64,000 bases of DNA from Patiria pectinifera. Its lineage: Eukaryota; Echinodermata; Asteroidea; Valvatida; Asterinidae. The number at the start of each line of letters is the position of its first letter. Positions within the stretch are counted from its first letter, which is position 1. Location of the stretch: NCBI GenBank assembly GCA_029964075.1, contig CM057136.1, positions 3,658,001-3,722,000 of the forward strand, written 5' to 3'. Positions 25,601 through 40,600 of the stretch are shown one piece after another. The position numbers and the translations under genes are program-made. The notes under the pieces are model-generated. The model was not told the origin of the DNA. It saw only the letters and a list, made by a program, of their open reading frames with translations, and did not search any database.

Positions 25601-28600
25601 GGTTTTCCAAAAAAAATCTTGATGAACAAAATAGACAAACACTATACCAGAGAATTGAGCCACTGCATTATTAACAAGTGACCCCGCCTGAAACATCCTG
25701 AATATATGAATTAAGTTAAGAGTTTGAACCAATTTGGGGCAACTACACACAAATGATGTACTGATGCAACAATTTCATAATTGCTCTAAATTAAAATCGA
25801 TGGAAAATTGGTACGTTTTGTGAAATGTCCAAAGTTGGCTTGTCTGGCATGTGTCTGGAACAAAATTAATGTGTTTACTTGAGTTGCTTTGACTACATTT
25901 TAGTTGAGTGTGGGTCTTAAACCGTCTAAAAGTACTAACAATGTGGACACCATACCAATTGGTAATTTCCCCCCCCCCCATAGGTGCTTGACCCCAACGT
26001 AGCACTGGACCCAATTTCATCAGCGCTGCCAGGCAATAATTGTATGTTCATTCCACTCTCCTAAGAATTTAAAATTGTTTGTTGTAAATGAAACCTCATA
26101 AACCATGAGTCCCTTGGCCGAAAGTTTGTGTCTGTTCTTTTTAAAGTGGCACAAGTAGTAACTCGTATATGGTAAATGATGTTGAAATAACTATTTAAAA
26201 GTAAAACGTATGCAAAGCATATTTACCCACCAAACAGGCAAAGTTGGAAAACTACAATGTTTTTCACTGAACTTGTTAAACACCAGTTTACGTTTTCTAG
26301 ATTTGTGTCTGTCGATGAACACGATTCACTGTGAGAGCTTGGCAGCTTTGAAAAATTGGAGCCAGCTGCCAAAATAGCCATGTTGTGTGTGTGTCTAATA
26401 TTTCACTTGAGTGGGTTAATATAACACCGTGCACCGTTTGTTCCCCAAAAGGTTCAACTAAAAGTTTACTACTTAATACTTTCAAGTACAAACACTTCTA
26501 ATACTCTGTGATAAACTTTCAATGTTAAATTTTGTCAATCAGCCTGGATAAAAATATACGGTTTGTTTTGTGGTACTAAGCAATTGGATGACACAAAAAC
26601 ATTGTTTGATTGTACGACATAATATTTACATGTTTTAAACTAATATTGTACATCTTGAGCTTATTAGAGACAAGTTAAATCCAAATTCCCCCCCCCAGAA
26701 CCTTTTTCCCATCTTGTTTTGCAGGTAACTAAAACTTTTTTTTCCAAGTTCGGAGGATTTTTATCCTAAATTGTTAAAAAAAAGTTATATTTTCACAAAC
26801 AGTCCACTTTTTTCTCAAACACTTCTCACAAGTCTTCAAGATTGTATTTTTCAAATAGTTTGTGCAATTCCACACAAAGAAAAATCTACCTTAGAGTTAC
26901 ACATAAATACAAGTGTAGGTATGTAACTCCCAGTTTCTGGAAACCTACTTTCACTATATTGAAAGAAAATATAAAGTCCTAGGGGTTCAAAAATGTGAAT
27001 TAAAAAAAACCCACAGCATTATAACTGACAAACAGAGTCTTGAAATTGGTATCACATAGTCTGGATACATATTCTTGGGATTCTTTTCTTCATCATGTTC
27101 ATGTTCTTGAATTGGTGGATTTATATACCGCACAACAGCTGCAGTTGTGGCCTTGATTTTCAAGCTCTTTTGTATTTTCTTCCTGGAAAGTAGTTACACA
27201 TAAACTGTTCAACCACAGCCTAGGTGTCATCTGGATACTTAAAGGTGCATGTGTCATATAACTAGAGGTTATATTCATAGTAGTGTGAAACCCAGCTAAG
27301 CGGAGTTCACACACATGGTGTTAACCACACCTTAACACTCTGTTCATGAACCCTGCCATGACCCCTGCCCTCCCACTTTTTTCCTAATTGGGATGTGTCT
27401 GTTAACACCATCACCAGGGTACATGTGAGCGTTCTGTTTTGGTGTACCCAAGACCTTTTGTTGTAAATCCTGTACCATCTTGTTCCAGCATCCGCGGGCC
27501 AGTACACTTGATATCTTTGCCACATCTTGAGATGATGTGAATAACCACGCAGATCTTGAATAAACAAGTCTGGGATATTTAACCAAATGGCCTAAACAGA
27601 AGAAAAACACCCATACTGGAATTTGTATCCTTGTGGAGACTTTTCTTTGTTCTCGTGTACTAAAATGTTAGAGTTTGAAAGTGTATAGTTTCAAACTGTT
27701 CCTATTTTAACCAGAGTTATAATTTCCCGGGCTGAAATTCGGACTTAATATCCTTTACATAAAATACTTCAATTTGCGACAGATCAACACACCTTGGAAA
27801 TTCCTAGTTTTTGATTAAAATCCATTTATCTATTTCGTGATAACCTTGTGGAGACGTATTCATCTATAGAAATTGCCCTGTGGAGACATACAATCTTTTG
27901 TTCCCTATTATACCCATGTCTCCACAGGGTACCGTGTACCACATCATGAGTCTGTATAGGACTTTCATAAGCTTTTTGGTACTATTTCAAATAGTGTTTG
28001 TTCTTGAGTCCTTTTGTACTATAAAAGACAACTACAGGAGACATGCCACTATAAATACAATAGTAAAATAGCATTATTTCAGAGATTTTGTCAGATGTTT
28101 TCACTTACCATTTTCTTTCCTTCCCTGTTTTAAATTTTCGGCTTAAACTCTTTCGTTTTTGGTTTTAGCGGGCCTTTTAATTTTCTTATCACTGTACTCC
28201 AAAAAATTAATTATATTCCATATTTGTTTCTATAAGCTAATGAACTAAATACTGGTGTTATTATTTCTTTTAATAGCTGATTATGAGGTGTAATTACTTA
28301 ATCTCAATATTATCTCATCACTTTATTTAAACAATTTGGTATTGTCACTTTTTTCCCCCTTGAATTCTGTCGTCCTTTCATGTCTTGTTTTCTCACCTTT
28401 TTTTTGCGTTCCTTTCATTTGTTTATTCCATAGATATATTCATATAATCGTTGCTTCTTTGTCCTATATGTTAATTGGAAATTACGTTCGACATTTTTTT
28501 TTCTCATAGATGCAAGTCTAGAGAAACATTGAAACCCAGAAACCTGCATCCTTGAGGGTGAAAAAAAAACCGCATAGGCTATCCCACATCACAGCAGACG

Positions 28601-31600
28601 ATAGTTTATGTCATGCAATTATGCCAGAAAGCATAACTTATGATGTCAGTTGCTTTTCATACACGTACATTGTGTACGCATGTTTTAGTTCATTTTGATT
28701 GCAGAGTAAGGCCTGTAGTTAAGAATAGACCAAAATAGCACCTCACAGACACAGACCAAAAATGTGCATTTTTGCATAAAATTGTTCAAATCTTCTGTGA
28801 GCTTTTCTGTTAGAAATTGATGCCAGGCATGCAACTTTTCCTCGGATCTGCTGATTGCCTTGTTTTTTTACTTCTTGTGAATGCCATTACAAGTTGAGAA
28901 ATACTGTACAAAGTCTTGTTTGGTTTGGAATGTCCTCGTTTTAATTCCCAGTTGCATGCCTGTCATGCTCTTTTGCTTTTGAATTGCTTTTGCACATTGC
29001 TGCAACTTTGTATGACATATAATGCACCAGGTGGTAATTGAATGACATTGATATTGCTTAATTTAGTTTCACAAACTTGACTAGATTGACTGTTTATTAT
29101 ACCACTATTAAATACAAAAATCACATCCAGGTGATGCACAAGTTTTGCAGTTCATCTGGTCATTCTGTTGATGCGCTGTAAGGCTGATATTTTTTTAATT
29201 CAACATAAAAGTGACATAAAGGACTGTCATATTTGCTGTGTTTCCTAGTGAAAACCAAACCAGCACACACACAGGCTTTTAAACTACTTTAGTGAAACAA
29301 AAGTATGTGCATTATGTTCTTCACTTTTTGCAAATAAACATTTAATCAAAGAAAAGTTAGAAGAAACTTTCTCTCTTTGCTTTTGACTGTAGAAATAAAA
29401 CTTGTGTGTAGGAATGATACTTGATTAACGCAACAAAAACACTGTAAATGTTGTCATAAACAAAGTGAATTAGAATCCCAATTCTGAGTCAATTCCATTT
29501 TAAATTCTTGTGTGGAATCAGCCAAGCCTATGATTTGCAAGCTTCAGGCATGATATTTTTTTCAGACTTTTTGAATCTGAAAGAAAGGCGTTATCAATAT
29601 AGAAGAAATGCTTCTTTCAGACCTTTCATCGAATTTTCAATTTGTTTTTTGAAATTGACAATCTCATGTCCTGAGTTTTAAGTATAGGCGTCTTTCTTGT
29701 TTTCTCTACAGCCTGAAGATGATAAATCCTGCACACAGCTGTGGTGTATAGATCCCTGGGACCCTCAATACTGCCGCACCAAGAAAGGCCCACCATTGGA
29801 CGGCTCAGAATGTGGATACGACAAAGTAAGGTCCACAATCACATTGGTTTGCCTTCCATACATTGACAACAAACAATTAAAGGGCAATTACTTAATTATT
29901 TCAGACTGGCGTTCAAGAGTCACGCCAAAACCATATAGTATTAACATCTTCGATTTTTGCAAAATTTTCCTGCCAACTTCTGATATTCAGCCAAATGCCA
30001 CAAATACTAATTCGCAAGAGTCATTTCAACAACATTTGTACGATATTTCTTGCCGAAACCTCATATGTTTCAATTCTCCGAGGTGTTAACTGGAGCATAA
30101 ATTGTCAAAAGATAGGCCAATTCAAGATCAACACACGGTCCGCCTCCTCAGACTTCACGGACTATGTGTGCGTACAAAAAGCGCGAGGATTATAGCGTTT
30201 TTAGACGTCACCTACTAGGGGCTAGACGTTGTTATTGTTTGATACGCGATAACCCGCCGCCGCGAAAACCAGCCGCTGCGGAGCGCGTTATCACTACCAA
30301 CCAATATCACCCACGATCCCGTCAGGAACAACGTCTGGGAAATTTGTAAAATCTCCCCCGACAAATGGGGAAACTAGTGCGCATGCGCTACTTCTGCAGG
30401 CAATTATCATCCATTTTCAATCCCACGCACACTACACACCACAAAAGAGCTGACCAGTGAAGTTGCATTAAAGTCTTGCCGCATCTTTGATACTATTGGA
30501 AGAAAATTTAAGAGTTTGGTTCGGAACTACAATGAAATGTTTTGAATGCGCGCTGCATATATTAGGCCAAACAGGTGCGCGCGCATTACACAACCGATAC
30601 AAATTTCCCTAGACGTTACCCGGAGGCGAGTCAAGGCAATCTTGGCAACCCGTCAGCCGTGCCTGTGTATAAAAACAGCCAGTGCGTGTTATCACGTCCT
30701 CCGACGCGAGTTGGTTAAGAGTGACTTGAATAATAATTTAGAGTGACTTAAATAATAACTTGTCATATAAGATGTCAAATTTCTGGCCTTTAATGTCCAC
30801 AGTGGATTTTCTCATTCCCCCCCCCAAAAAAAATCCAAAAAACAACGACCTATTTGTCAAGGTCAAGCCATGCATGAGCTTGGTTTTACTTCTCTGACGT
30901 ATTAGATATCCCGTAGGAAATGTGTATTTTCATCTATAAGTTAATCTGGCGAATGATTTTAAAAGCCATTACTAAGATGAAAGCATTGCACTCATGCCGC
31001 ACACATTATGTATATCAAGGGGCTGCGCATTTTGGTAAGGCCTGGTCAATGGAGTAATGAGTGTGTCTTACGACTAGCATAATGGGAGCCTTGTTCCACT
31101 TCAGTTATGGCCATTTGTCTTATAAATATGTGTCAGTTGTAATAATCAGACGTCACGATTAAACCATTTCCACAGTGGTGTCTTCAAGGTTTCTGCATAT
31201 ACAGGGATGTGGGAAGACAGAACGGGGAATGGAGTAAGTTCTCACAGTGGAGCGACTGTACGTACCCGTGTGGCGTCGGTGTACAGGTCAGAACACGGGA
31301 GTGCAACAGTCCACCGTAAGTTTGTCAGATATGTCTCATTTCAAAGTCATTAAAAATATGCAGCAGTACGACTCGAGCAGAGTCATGTATTGAAAGGTAG
31401 AGTACAGCTAGTGTATTATTCGCAGCTATCCAAAAAGTAACAGTTGAAATTATTGTTAAAAAGCATAGTTGGTTTTTATAACACCTCACCCACAGATTCT
31501 GTGTCTTGATTGGCCGAGAGCGAGTCACATTATACTTTCTATTTTTGCTGTCTTTCTGTGCACGGCCAAAAGTACTATACCCGTAGCAACCAAAGTACTA

Positions 31601-34600
31601 TACCATTAGCAACCAAAGTACTATATCCACGGTGCGGTATTTGTGTGCAAATGCATGCTGGTGTGCGCGTTTTGTTCCAAAGAGAGCGCGCCGCAGATGG
31701 GTTCAAACATTTCGTGAAGGGGTAGTTTGGAAGAGAGAAATACATTTTCCACCAATTTTGTATTGAAGTTGAAGTTTATTTCAACTGTGTTCAGATTTAA
31801 ATAATTAAAAATATTAAAACCAAGCAGAATCTGTGGGTGAAGTGTTATAAAACAAATATTGAATGCTTTATCTCGTGGTGAAGTAAAACTAGCCTCCCTC
31901 GGTGATCCATGGAGCATTCTATTTCCCTGAGGCGAAATAGACCTGAGACGTAATGACGTAATGGCTTTGTTTACATATGCGCTTTCCTATGGGAGCGAAG
32001 TCGGGACGCCAGATAAAGTGGGGTCCGTCTACTACATAGGAAAGCGCACATGTAAACAAAGTGTGACGTCATTACGTCTTAGGTCTATTAGAATGCTTCA
32101 TGGATCACCTCGGGAGGCTAGTTTTACTACACTACTCGAAGCATTCAATATTTGTATAAAAGATAGTAATGGCACTAACCTCTCTGTGAAATTATTCTTT
32201 CTGGCATGCTGTCATTTTGAAGAAAAATAACAGAAGTCAATTTCCAAAGATGCGTCAAGTGGCGGATTTTTGGAAACTTCTGTTAGTTGTTCGTTTTTAT
32301 TTCGGCGAAGCCGTGAATGGGTATGTGCAAGCGTTGACACAACCCACATGCCTGTGCACGGTTGCTATTATTCGTCGGTTCGATGCGTGACATCGCGTAG
32401 CTGTAATAATCAGCTGAATGAGCAGGCGGCCCGAACGCTGATTTCAGGCGCAATTCAAAACATGACTCAGAAGCTTTTGAATTGAAATCGAGATCCTAGA
32501 ATTTTGTTTTGTCGGAATAAACAGCAACTCACTGGGCTAAAAGTTCATCAGGTTAGTTGTTAAGCACCCTTCTTTAGATTTTGAACACATTTGTTGCTTC
32601 AAACGAACAAAATGCACAAATGACAAATGATGCTCTACCTTTAAGTCATCTCAAGTCATCGCATGCTAATCACATGCACCCAGTCTTGAGTGGTCTGCTT
32701 TAAAAACAAAATAGCTGAACACATTTTTAAAATTTTTTATGACCTATGATACGATGACTTGTAAGTGACTTGATTGGAAATCAGTGGTCTGCAGAATATT
32801 GGTTATCCCAGTGGAACATGGGAATGTGTATCGCACGACAAAATCACGTTTGTGATTTATAAACTTCAGGGAACATGATCAAATATGGCTTCCTCGTGGA
32901 TGAGGTCTATAGGTGCTATCCTCAAGGGCGGATCCAGAGCACAATTTTTTTTGGGGGGGGGGGAATTGTGTCTCCCAAAAAAGTGGGTCAAAAAATTACG
33001 GCGTGGGGTTCGGGGCCCGCTTAAGGGCCCCGAAATATTTTGGATTCTTGATGCTCAGATCTGAGGCAATTTCTGACCACTTTTGCCAATGTTTTTTGAG
33101 GAAAAGATGGTGGGGTACTCATTGCCTGCCTTTATTGCGACGTCACATACAAAAAACCCCCAATTGGTTTCGTTTTTTGGGAGGGAGCATGGCCCCCTTT
33201 GGCCCCCGCTGGATCCGCCCTTGGCTATCCTGGGTATTTTTCTTACACGTTTTTAGTGGAGAATACAAAATTAAACAGGTTGTACTGGTACCTTGAACTG
33301 TACCTGAAGGTTTTACAAGGTTTCAGTTACAGGGTTTAACAGCTAGGATACTGTGGAGTTCAACCTGGAGTTACCACTTGTTTAATTTGCATTCTTTACT
33401 TGACAGATGAATCAGCAATATTCTGTAACCCAGATTTGTTTTGTTTTTTCCTTCATTTTTTTCCTTTTTTCAATCTGTAGGCCAACCAATGGAGGCAAAG
33501 ATTGCAAGGGGGAGTCCTATGAGTACCATCTCTGCAACAAACGGGTAAGAACCGTTTCTGAAAGGCGACCCAGAGCCGTGCCAAACTAACACGTATTTGG
33601 AGCGACTCGGGTCTGAATGCAAATATAGATTTTGGTTTCAGCTCGGTAATGTCCATTTTATAATTTTCAATGGGAGACTTTTGAGATGATTGGTGGCAGC
33701 AAATATATGTACTCCAGTTCTTTTCTGTTATTTGTGTCATTTTGAACAAGCACACTTTAGCATAAAGGTAGCATCCATCATTTGTAATTTGTGCATTATG
33801 TTCGCTTGAAGCAACAAAAGTGCTCGAAATCTAAAGAAGGATGCTAAACAACTAACCTGATGCAGTTTCAGCTAAGTGAATGCTGTATATTCCGAGAAAA
33901 CAATATTCTAGGATCTCAATTTCAAATCTAAAGTTGCTGAGTCATGTTTTGAATTGGGCCTGAATTCAGCATCTGAAACGTTCTCACTAGCCAATTGCAG
34001 CTACGCCATGTCGCGCACTGAACCGATGAATTATAGCAACCGCGCGCGTGTGTGCATTATTGTGTTAATGCTTGTGCGCGCTTTGCCAAATTAAAAACGA
34101 ACTAATAACGGAAATTTCCAAGAATGCGTCTAAATGATTGAAAAGGCATTTTTTTATTGATTTCTTTAAAATGACAGCTTTCCAGAAAGAACAATTTCGC
34201 AGGGAATTTAGTACCATTACTATCTTTAAACCAAGTATGCTTTTCAACAATAATTATGTCAGTTACTTTTTGGATAGCTGCAAATGATGGACTGACCCTT
34301 TAAACATGATGTAAATAATTGAAAAGGATCTGTATGTTTGCTACCACCAAGCGTCTCAAAGTCTCCTATTAACTAGACTGTGATTGCAACAGTCGATTTT
34401 TTAATGTAGTCACTCCTAACTGTTTTAATTTTACTGGTTGGTTATATGAGATCGTAGCTGAAATTGATTCAACCAGCCTTTGCTAGCGCAAAATTAATAG
34501 GGAGAGGGAAATGGAAAGATGAGAAAAATGGGAAATGTGCAAAGGAGTACACCATTCTAAGTTTCACCTCAAAAAATAGATTTGTTTTTTTCAATTGCTT

Positions 34601-37600
34601 TTTTTCTCCAGCAAAGTTATTCACTTTTGAATGAGACACTGACTCAAAAAATGCACAAATTAACATTTAGTTATTAAATTAATTCCTCCCAAAATTGTAA
34701 TTATTGGCTGCAAAACAAATATATGGCTCTCATAGGGTGAGTTTAATTGTGCGCAAAATGAAATCCTTTTTCAGAGGGTTGGAGACGTCCAGAATCAGAA
34801 TAAAGTACTTTTTTCGTTAAAACAGAACATGCAAATTGTAAATTTGTTGGGTGAAAAGAATTGAACATAGTATGCAACATTAGAATATTTATTTACATAT
34901 TTGTTTTGCATATTTCGTCACCGACACCACAAAGTAACACTCCACGTGTTAAACCATATTTTTCGATTTTCAGTTTTTTACATTTCTAAACATTATTCAT
35001 ATAATTCACATTCACATTATTAAACCATATTTTTCGATTTTCAGTTTTTTACATTTCTAAACATTATTCATCATGGCCTACCTGCACGAAGTTCAAAGCT
35101 TCAAGAGCTTTACTTTAATAATTACGCTAATTATCCATGGCAATTTTTGCGCAAAAGTGACAATTTTCTTTTTCACTAAGTAACACTCAAGTTCCATTTA
35201 CCATTGCAATGCATGGCGCGCACTCTGCTCATAAGTGAGCAAAAACGTTTTCACGAAGTGACACTCTCCTTGTATGAGCACATGCGCGCTGACCTGAAGT
35301 TGCACTTTCCTCGTGTTGTATACATTGAAGAGTGTTACTTCGTGAAAACGAAAATTTACAGTTTCGCAGCTTTTTCCATTTCACGAACTAACACTCACAA
35401 TTTTTCTCTTATTTCTTGTTGATTTATTACACAAAAGGGTGAAAAACAGCAGATTTAATAAATTCAATTCATCAAGTGTCCACAACGAGAAATCCAACTG
35501 AAAATACTCTGCCGTTTTGACGCAAAGTGTTGTTTTAGAAGGCGTTCAACTTTAGATGCCGTTTTCTCCGATTGCTTGTTTTTAATGGTATGTACATGGG
35601 TGTTACTTTGTGGTGTTGCAGACGATTTATTTACACAATTGGCCGTATTCTTTCGTGTTCATATTAGCCCTGTGTTGGTGAATGGGAGGACAGACGGGCC
35701 AAACAGTGTGAGGACAATCTGGCCAGTTTTCACCTCGGAGGGAGACAACACAAGTGGCTACCACATGAAAACAGAAACAGTAAGAGCTCTCAAATTTGCA
35801 AATGCACCTCCCATAAAAACAAGAGTGTTTTTCTGAAAGTTTGCAACATGTGTTTTATAAACAATAATACAGAGTGAAAATATTGGCGGTGTTTTCGCAG
35901 AGTGACAAAAACTTCAATATCCTGCAAAAAGGTCATCCCGAGATAACCACATTTTCAAAACACATTTTCGACTAGTTTGTAGTTACAGATTTTGGAAATT
36001 TGGCATCAAGTAACGTATGGGCTTTGTTCTTTGCTAATTCAAAGTTAAAATTCTCTCTTAATTAAACAGTAATTCATTAATAAAGATGTTTTACACTTCG
36101 TGAAAAAGGTAATACACTTTTCCTATTATTTTTCCCATTACTTTGTACACACTCTTTGTCACTTCGTGAATACATAAAATGTTTTGAGAAATTGTTACAT
36201 TAACGCGTGTAGTGCGCGCGCGTCCGTTCTTTATCAACATAAAGAAATGCATAATCCCTCTGGCCCTGCTAACAAGGTTAGTTTTAGGTTACTAGGTTTT
36301 ATGTTACTTCGTGAAAACAAATAAATACGGAGTTCAAGCTTTTTGTCAATTGTTCGTTTATGATAATTGCAAAAGGATACAATATGTCGCTTTGAAAGTT
36401 GGTCAAATTGTTCTTTTTGTCAAACGCAATAAATAGGCCAGCATAACTCAACATCAAAAAATTATCGATTTTCCAAGTTTTTGTCACTTCTAATTTTAAT
36501 GTTTTACTGTTACTGCTCCTGCACTTAATGAATGCTTTCAATTTTATACACAAATATTAACGCAAGTTCCGGTTCCTTCATATCTACTCGGGTATGAGAA
36601 TCTTGTTCGCGAACACCGTTTGTGTGTTGGTTCCTGTCATTCAGAACCCTGTTCTTGTGTTCATTCAACACGAGAACGGGGTTTCGAATATGCCCCACAT
36701 GTCATTTACTAGTTTTAGATTTCTTCCAGAGCAGTCAAACACAAATTTAATGTGTGTTCGTTCACACAGAATCACTGCAGTGTAGGCTCACCTGTATCTC
36801 CGAGACCACCGAAGACGTTGTCGTGACCAATTATAACGTGACGGATGGCACACCCTGTTCCTATGACGATCACTACAGTATATGTGTGCAGGGCCAATGT
36901 GTGGTATGTATAGCTTGTTATAAGCCCAGGTTTTGTTGGAATGATATTTTCTGCTAAAAACCCAAATCAAACCTCTAGATCAATGCAATGTGTACACATG
37001 TGGAGATCCTAACAAGGTCTTCTACTAATTTGACAAAACTCATTATCTTATGAAGGATCTTAGGCCTTAAGACAAGTCCCCTGCTTTGAGATTGATCCCA
37101 CGTGTAAGAAAGCCTTAAGGAGTTATTCATTTTTGAATGAGATATTAAAAAGATAAATATTCTGATGAAGATCATGTGGATCTTTTGTTGCATATAAGAG
37201 GCATGATCATGCGTCTTATACACCGAAAGATCCTGAAGCAACCCCTAAAAAAAACCTTTTACTGAGGATTGCAGATAACTTATATTGAAGAAAGAAGTTT
37301 CATAATCAAGTTTGTTTGAAGAGCATAAAAACTTAATATCGTAAAACTGTTTTGTTTTGTTTTTTGTTTGTCACATTTTCAGAAACTTGGCTGCGACAAT
37401 CAAATTCACTCCACCAAAGTTGAGGACAAGTGTGGGGTGTGTGACGGTGACAATAGGCAGTGCACCTTCATCCAAAGGATCTTTGTCCAAGACCCGAGGA
37501 AAAGTAAGAGAGAGATAATTGATTATTTGAAGGATCAGCAGACTAGTGCGGTACGAGACCTTTCCCGAGGCCTCACACAAATGCTGATATGAACATCAGT

Positions 37601-40600
37601 TTTTGTTAAACTCCAACACGCATGAACCACAGCATACACTTCATCAGTGGGGTTGATGTATAGTAAAGTAGGAGGATTTAACATTATCATTTCGTAAGGG
37701 CAGTAGATCTCCTAAAGATCTTGAGATGAGAAGGTCTCACATTTTTTTACCCCACAATAAATTTCCTGAAAAAAAAATGAAAATCTCTAGGCTACATATG
37801 TGCTTTGTCTCTGAAAATTGAGCCAATGGATTAACAAAATAACAGGTCTCGAAAAGTCTTGGAAAGGTCTAACTACACCATTGTTACGCCAGTGGCACAG
37901 TGGTGGGGAGGGGGGCTGTTATTTACCCCCACCCAATATTTGTAAAGAGTACGTCCCCTTCTCTTCAAAAAGTTTTTTTTTTACGATCGCCCTTTTTTCA
38001 CAAGTGCCCTTTTTTGTAATGTCACGCGAACATCTGCAATTGTGCGGCAATCTGCAACAGAAACAGAAGCCGGACAATTTTTTTTTTTTTTTTCTGTGAT
38101 GTGGATTTCATTTGTCGAATTTTTATTTGGTCTCAATATGTTCTTATTGTTTTCTTGGGCTTTCTTATTTTCAGAGTATCAAGTTATACACACCATACCT
38201 ACTTCTGCCCGCCACATTGATGTCCGAGAAAATTCAGATACAGAGAGTTTTATTGGTGAGTATTAAACTTGCCTTTTACGTCCAAGCTTTGTCTCGTTTT
38301 CAGTCATGTACACATATTCCTTGGATCTGTTTTCAAGCTTTAAAAGTATGGTTTTTTACTCAACATGAACCTTCTTGAATAAATATCTTTTTCGATTTAT
38401 ACTGGAAGTGTATGCTGGTCTAGAAAAAAATACGTCTGGTAGGTAGCGTAACATCGTTAGCCACTTTCCCTATTTCCTAGTGGTGGGTTAAATTAAATTG
38501 GAGCTGGGAATTTGCCAGTGTTTTGTTTTTGCACATGGCCGGGTGCCCAGTGTTATGAGCAGTGCACTAACACCAAATAATATAGTTTCATAGTCATGGA
38601 AAAAAGTCCGAATTCGTTCATAGACGCACACTGACAAAGAGTGGTATATGTTGCATGAGGTGGAAAAGGACAGCAGTTTTAAAACTTAAGTTTGATAGTT
38701 TTTTTTCGGTGGATTATGATGGTTTATATTTTCAAGACTTCTTGACGCATTTGTTTATAGATGGCATCATCACAAGTAACAATTAAGAATGTACAATTTA
38801 CTGCACAACAAAATGTGCAGGAGGGCGATCATGAAGTCATGAATAAGTCTGATTATTGATGCAAATGCTTGGTGAACCTTCAAATGATGTACCAGGATGA
38901 AAATTAAGCCCCCATACTACATGAAAAGCCCCCATATGACTTCAAGAATGCAGTTATGTGGTAAACACAGCCTGACACCAACACTTAAATATCACTGGTT
39001 GAATCTTTCTCATTAGCTTTGCGTCGTCCAGCAGAGAAGATATACATCCTCAACTCGCGCGGCTCCCAGTCCGGGCCGCACTCCTTCATTGGGGGCGGAG
39101 CTCGCTTTGTGTACTCCCCCAACACTGAACGTCTCTACTCCGTGGGTCCCCTTCATGAAGACCTGGATTTACTGGTAATTTTTTTTTTACGTTGGGACGA
39201 AGGGCAGTATAGGGAAATGAAATTTGCAGTGTAATCTGAGCAATGTTTTATTCAAGGTACCTTTTGCAAGTTGGAATGATAAAAATAATATAAATACCGG
39301 CGTCTTATGTAGCGCACGCATCTACCAACAATTATATACCCAAGGCACAAATTAATATGAATTTATTTTAAAGACAGGTAAATGAAGTATTTGAAAAAAA
39401 GACCCATTTTATGTGCTGCGGCGCATTAAGCAGCCACTGCCAGAAACACTGGGGCAAACTGCTTCTCATAGCGATAAGTGTTACTGGGTTCTTTTATGTG
39501 CATTACACAACGCAAGGGCCATCCAAAGGACGAAGTAATAATGGTTAAGTGTCTTGCTTAAGGACACAAGTGTTAAGACCGGGACTCGAACCCACACTCT
39601 GCTGATCAGAAGCACCAGAGCTTGAGTCTGGTGCTCTTAACAGCTCGGCCATGACACTCCATAACAAGTTATTATACAAGTCCCATTGTAAATTAATCAC
39701 AACTGAATTCACAAATCTAATCACAAGTAACAGGGGATGATCAATAACAAACGAATGTGTTCAATAGATGCCAATTGTTTTGCTTGCCTTGACATATATT
39801 TGGGGTAGCATTTATAATAATAATTGTGCTTATATAGCGCTTTCCATCGTATCAACGATCTCAAAGTGCTTTACAATTATTACCCCGTTCATCAGGCCAT
39901 GGGACCACGCGGCAGCCGATATCAGCGCTCAATCGGTCCTCGACCCTCACAGGTACCCATTTATACTCCTGGGTGGAGAGAGGCAATTGTAGTTAAGTGT
40001 CTTGCCCAAGGGCACAAACACCATGTTCCTGGCCGGGTTCGAACCCATGCACCTTCGTACATGAGTCAAACACCGTAACCACTGGACCATGGCCTTTTAC
40101 ATTTGCATTCACGCCATTAACAACTACGAGCTGTCCTTATCTCGTCCAACACTCACTAGGTTTTCTGGACAAAGAACAGCAAGCCCATCAACATTACCTA
40201 CAGCTACTACGTCAACGATCAACCCCTGGGCCAACCCGCACCCACGACGGTTACCATGCCGCAGACTCATCCCCCACCAGTTCCCGACGAGCCCGAAGGG
40301 TCTGACACTTCCGATGTGCCGGAGTACGTGTGGCAAGATGAAGGCTGGACTGATTGCACCAAGACTTGCGGTGGTGGTGAGTGTGAAGCCCACAGACTCC
40401 TGTTGTAACAAGTCAACCAATTCTGTGACTCAAGTCAAGGCAGTGACTGAAGTACGGTCTGGTCGAGTCATTTGGTTAAAAAAAGGTCCAGTTGATTCGT
40501 GTCGAGTCACGTTTTTCTCAAATCAATTCTGTCTAGCAGAGTAAGTAAGCGCGGGGCCAGAGGGGGTTTTGTAGGTTGAAAACCCCCCTGCTCTGACACC

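Larger units (their letters stand above)
17171..29711 (+). other. ADAMTS intron 10 (12.5 kb), repeat-rich
   Basis: This is the largest intron. By comparison with the family no exon is missing between exons 10 and 11, since LCGG and [12 protein letters not shown] are contiguous in related proteins. It contains a CAGGGTTC MITE, an 18.9-kb foldback, a 19.7-20.5 kb tandem duplication, a 10-bp minisatellite, an 820-bp foldback, a 443-bp MITE and a small palindrome at 28824. It also holds one possible phase-0 cassette exon at 23927-24031. About 25.0-28.8 kb shows only A/T-rich sequence with minor hairpins. Confidence 0.75.

Noticed and set aside
39564-39660. Functional tRNA-Leu (CAA) gene
   Set aside because: The acceptor stem is mismatched and a SINE body follows, so it is a SINE head.
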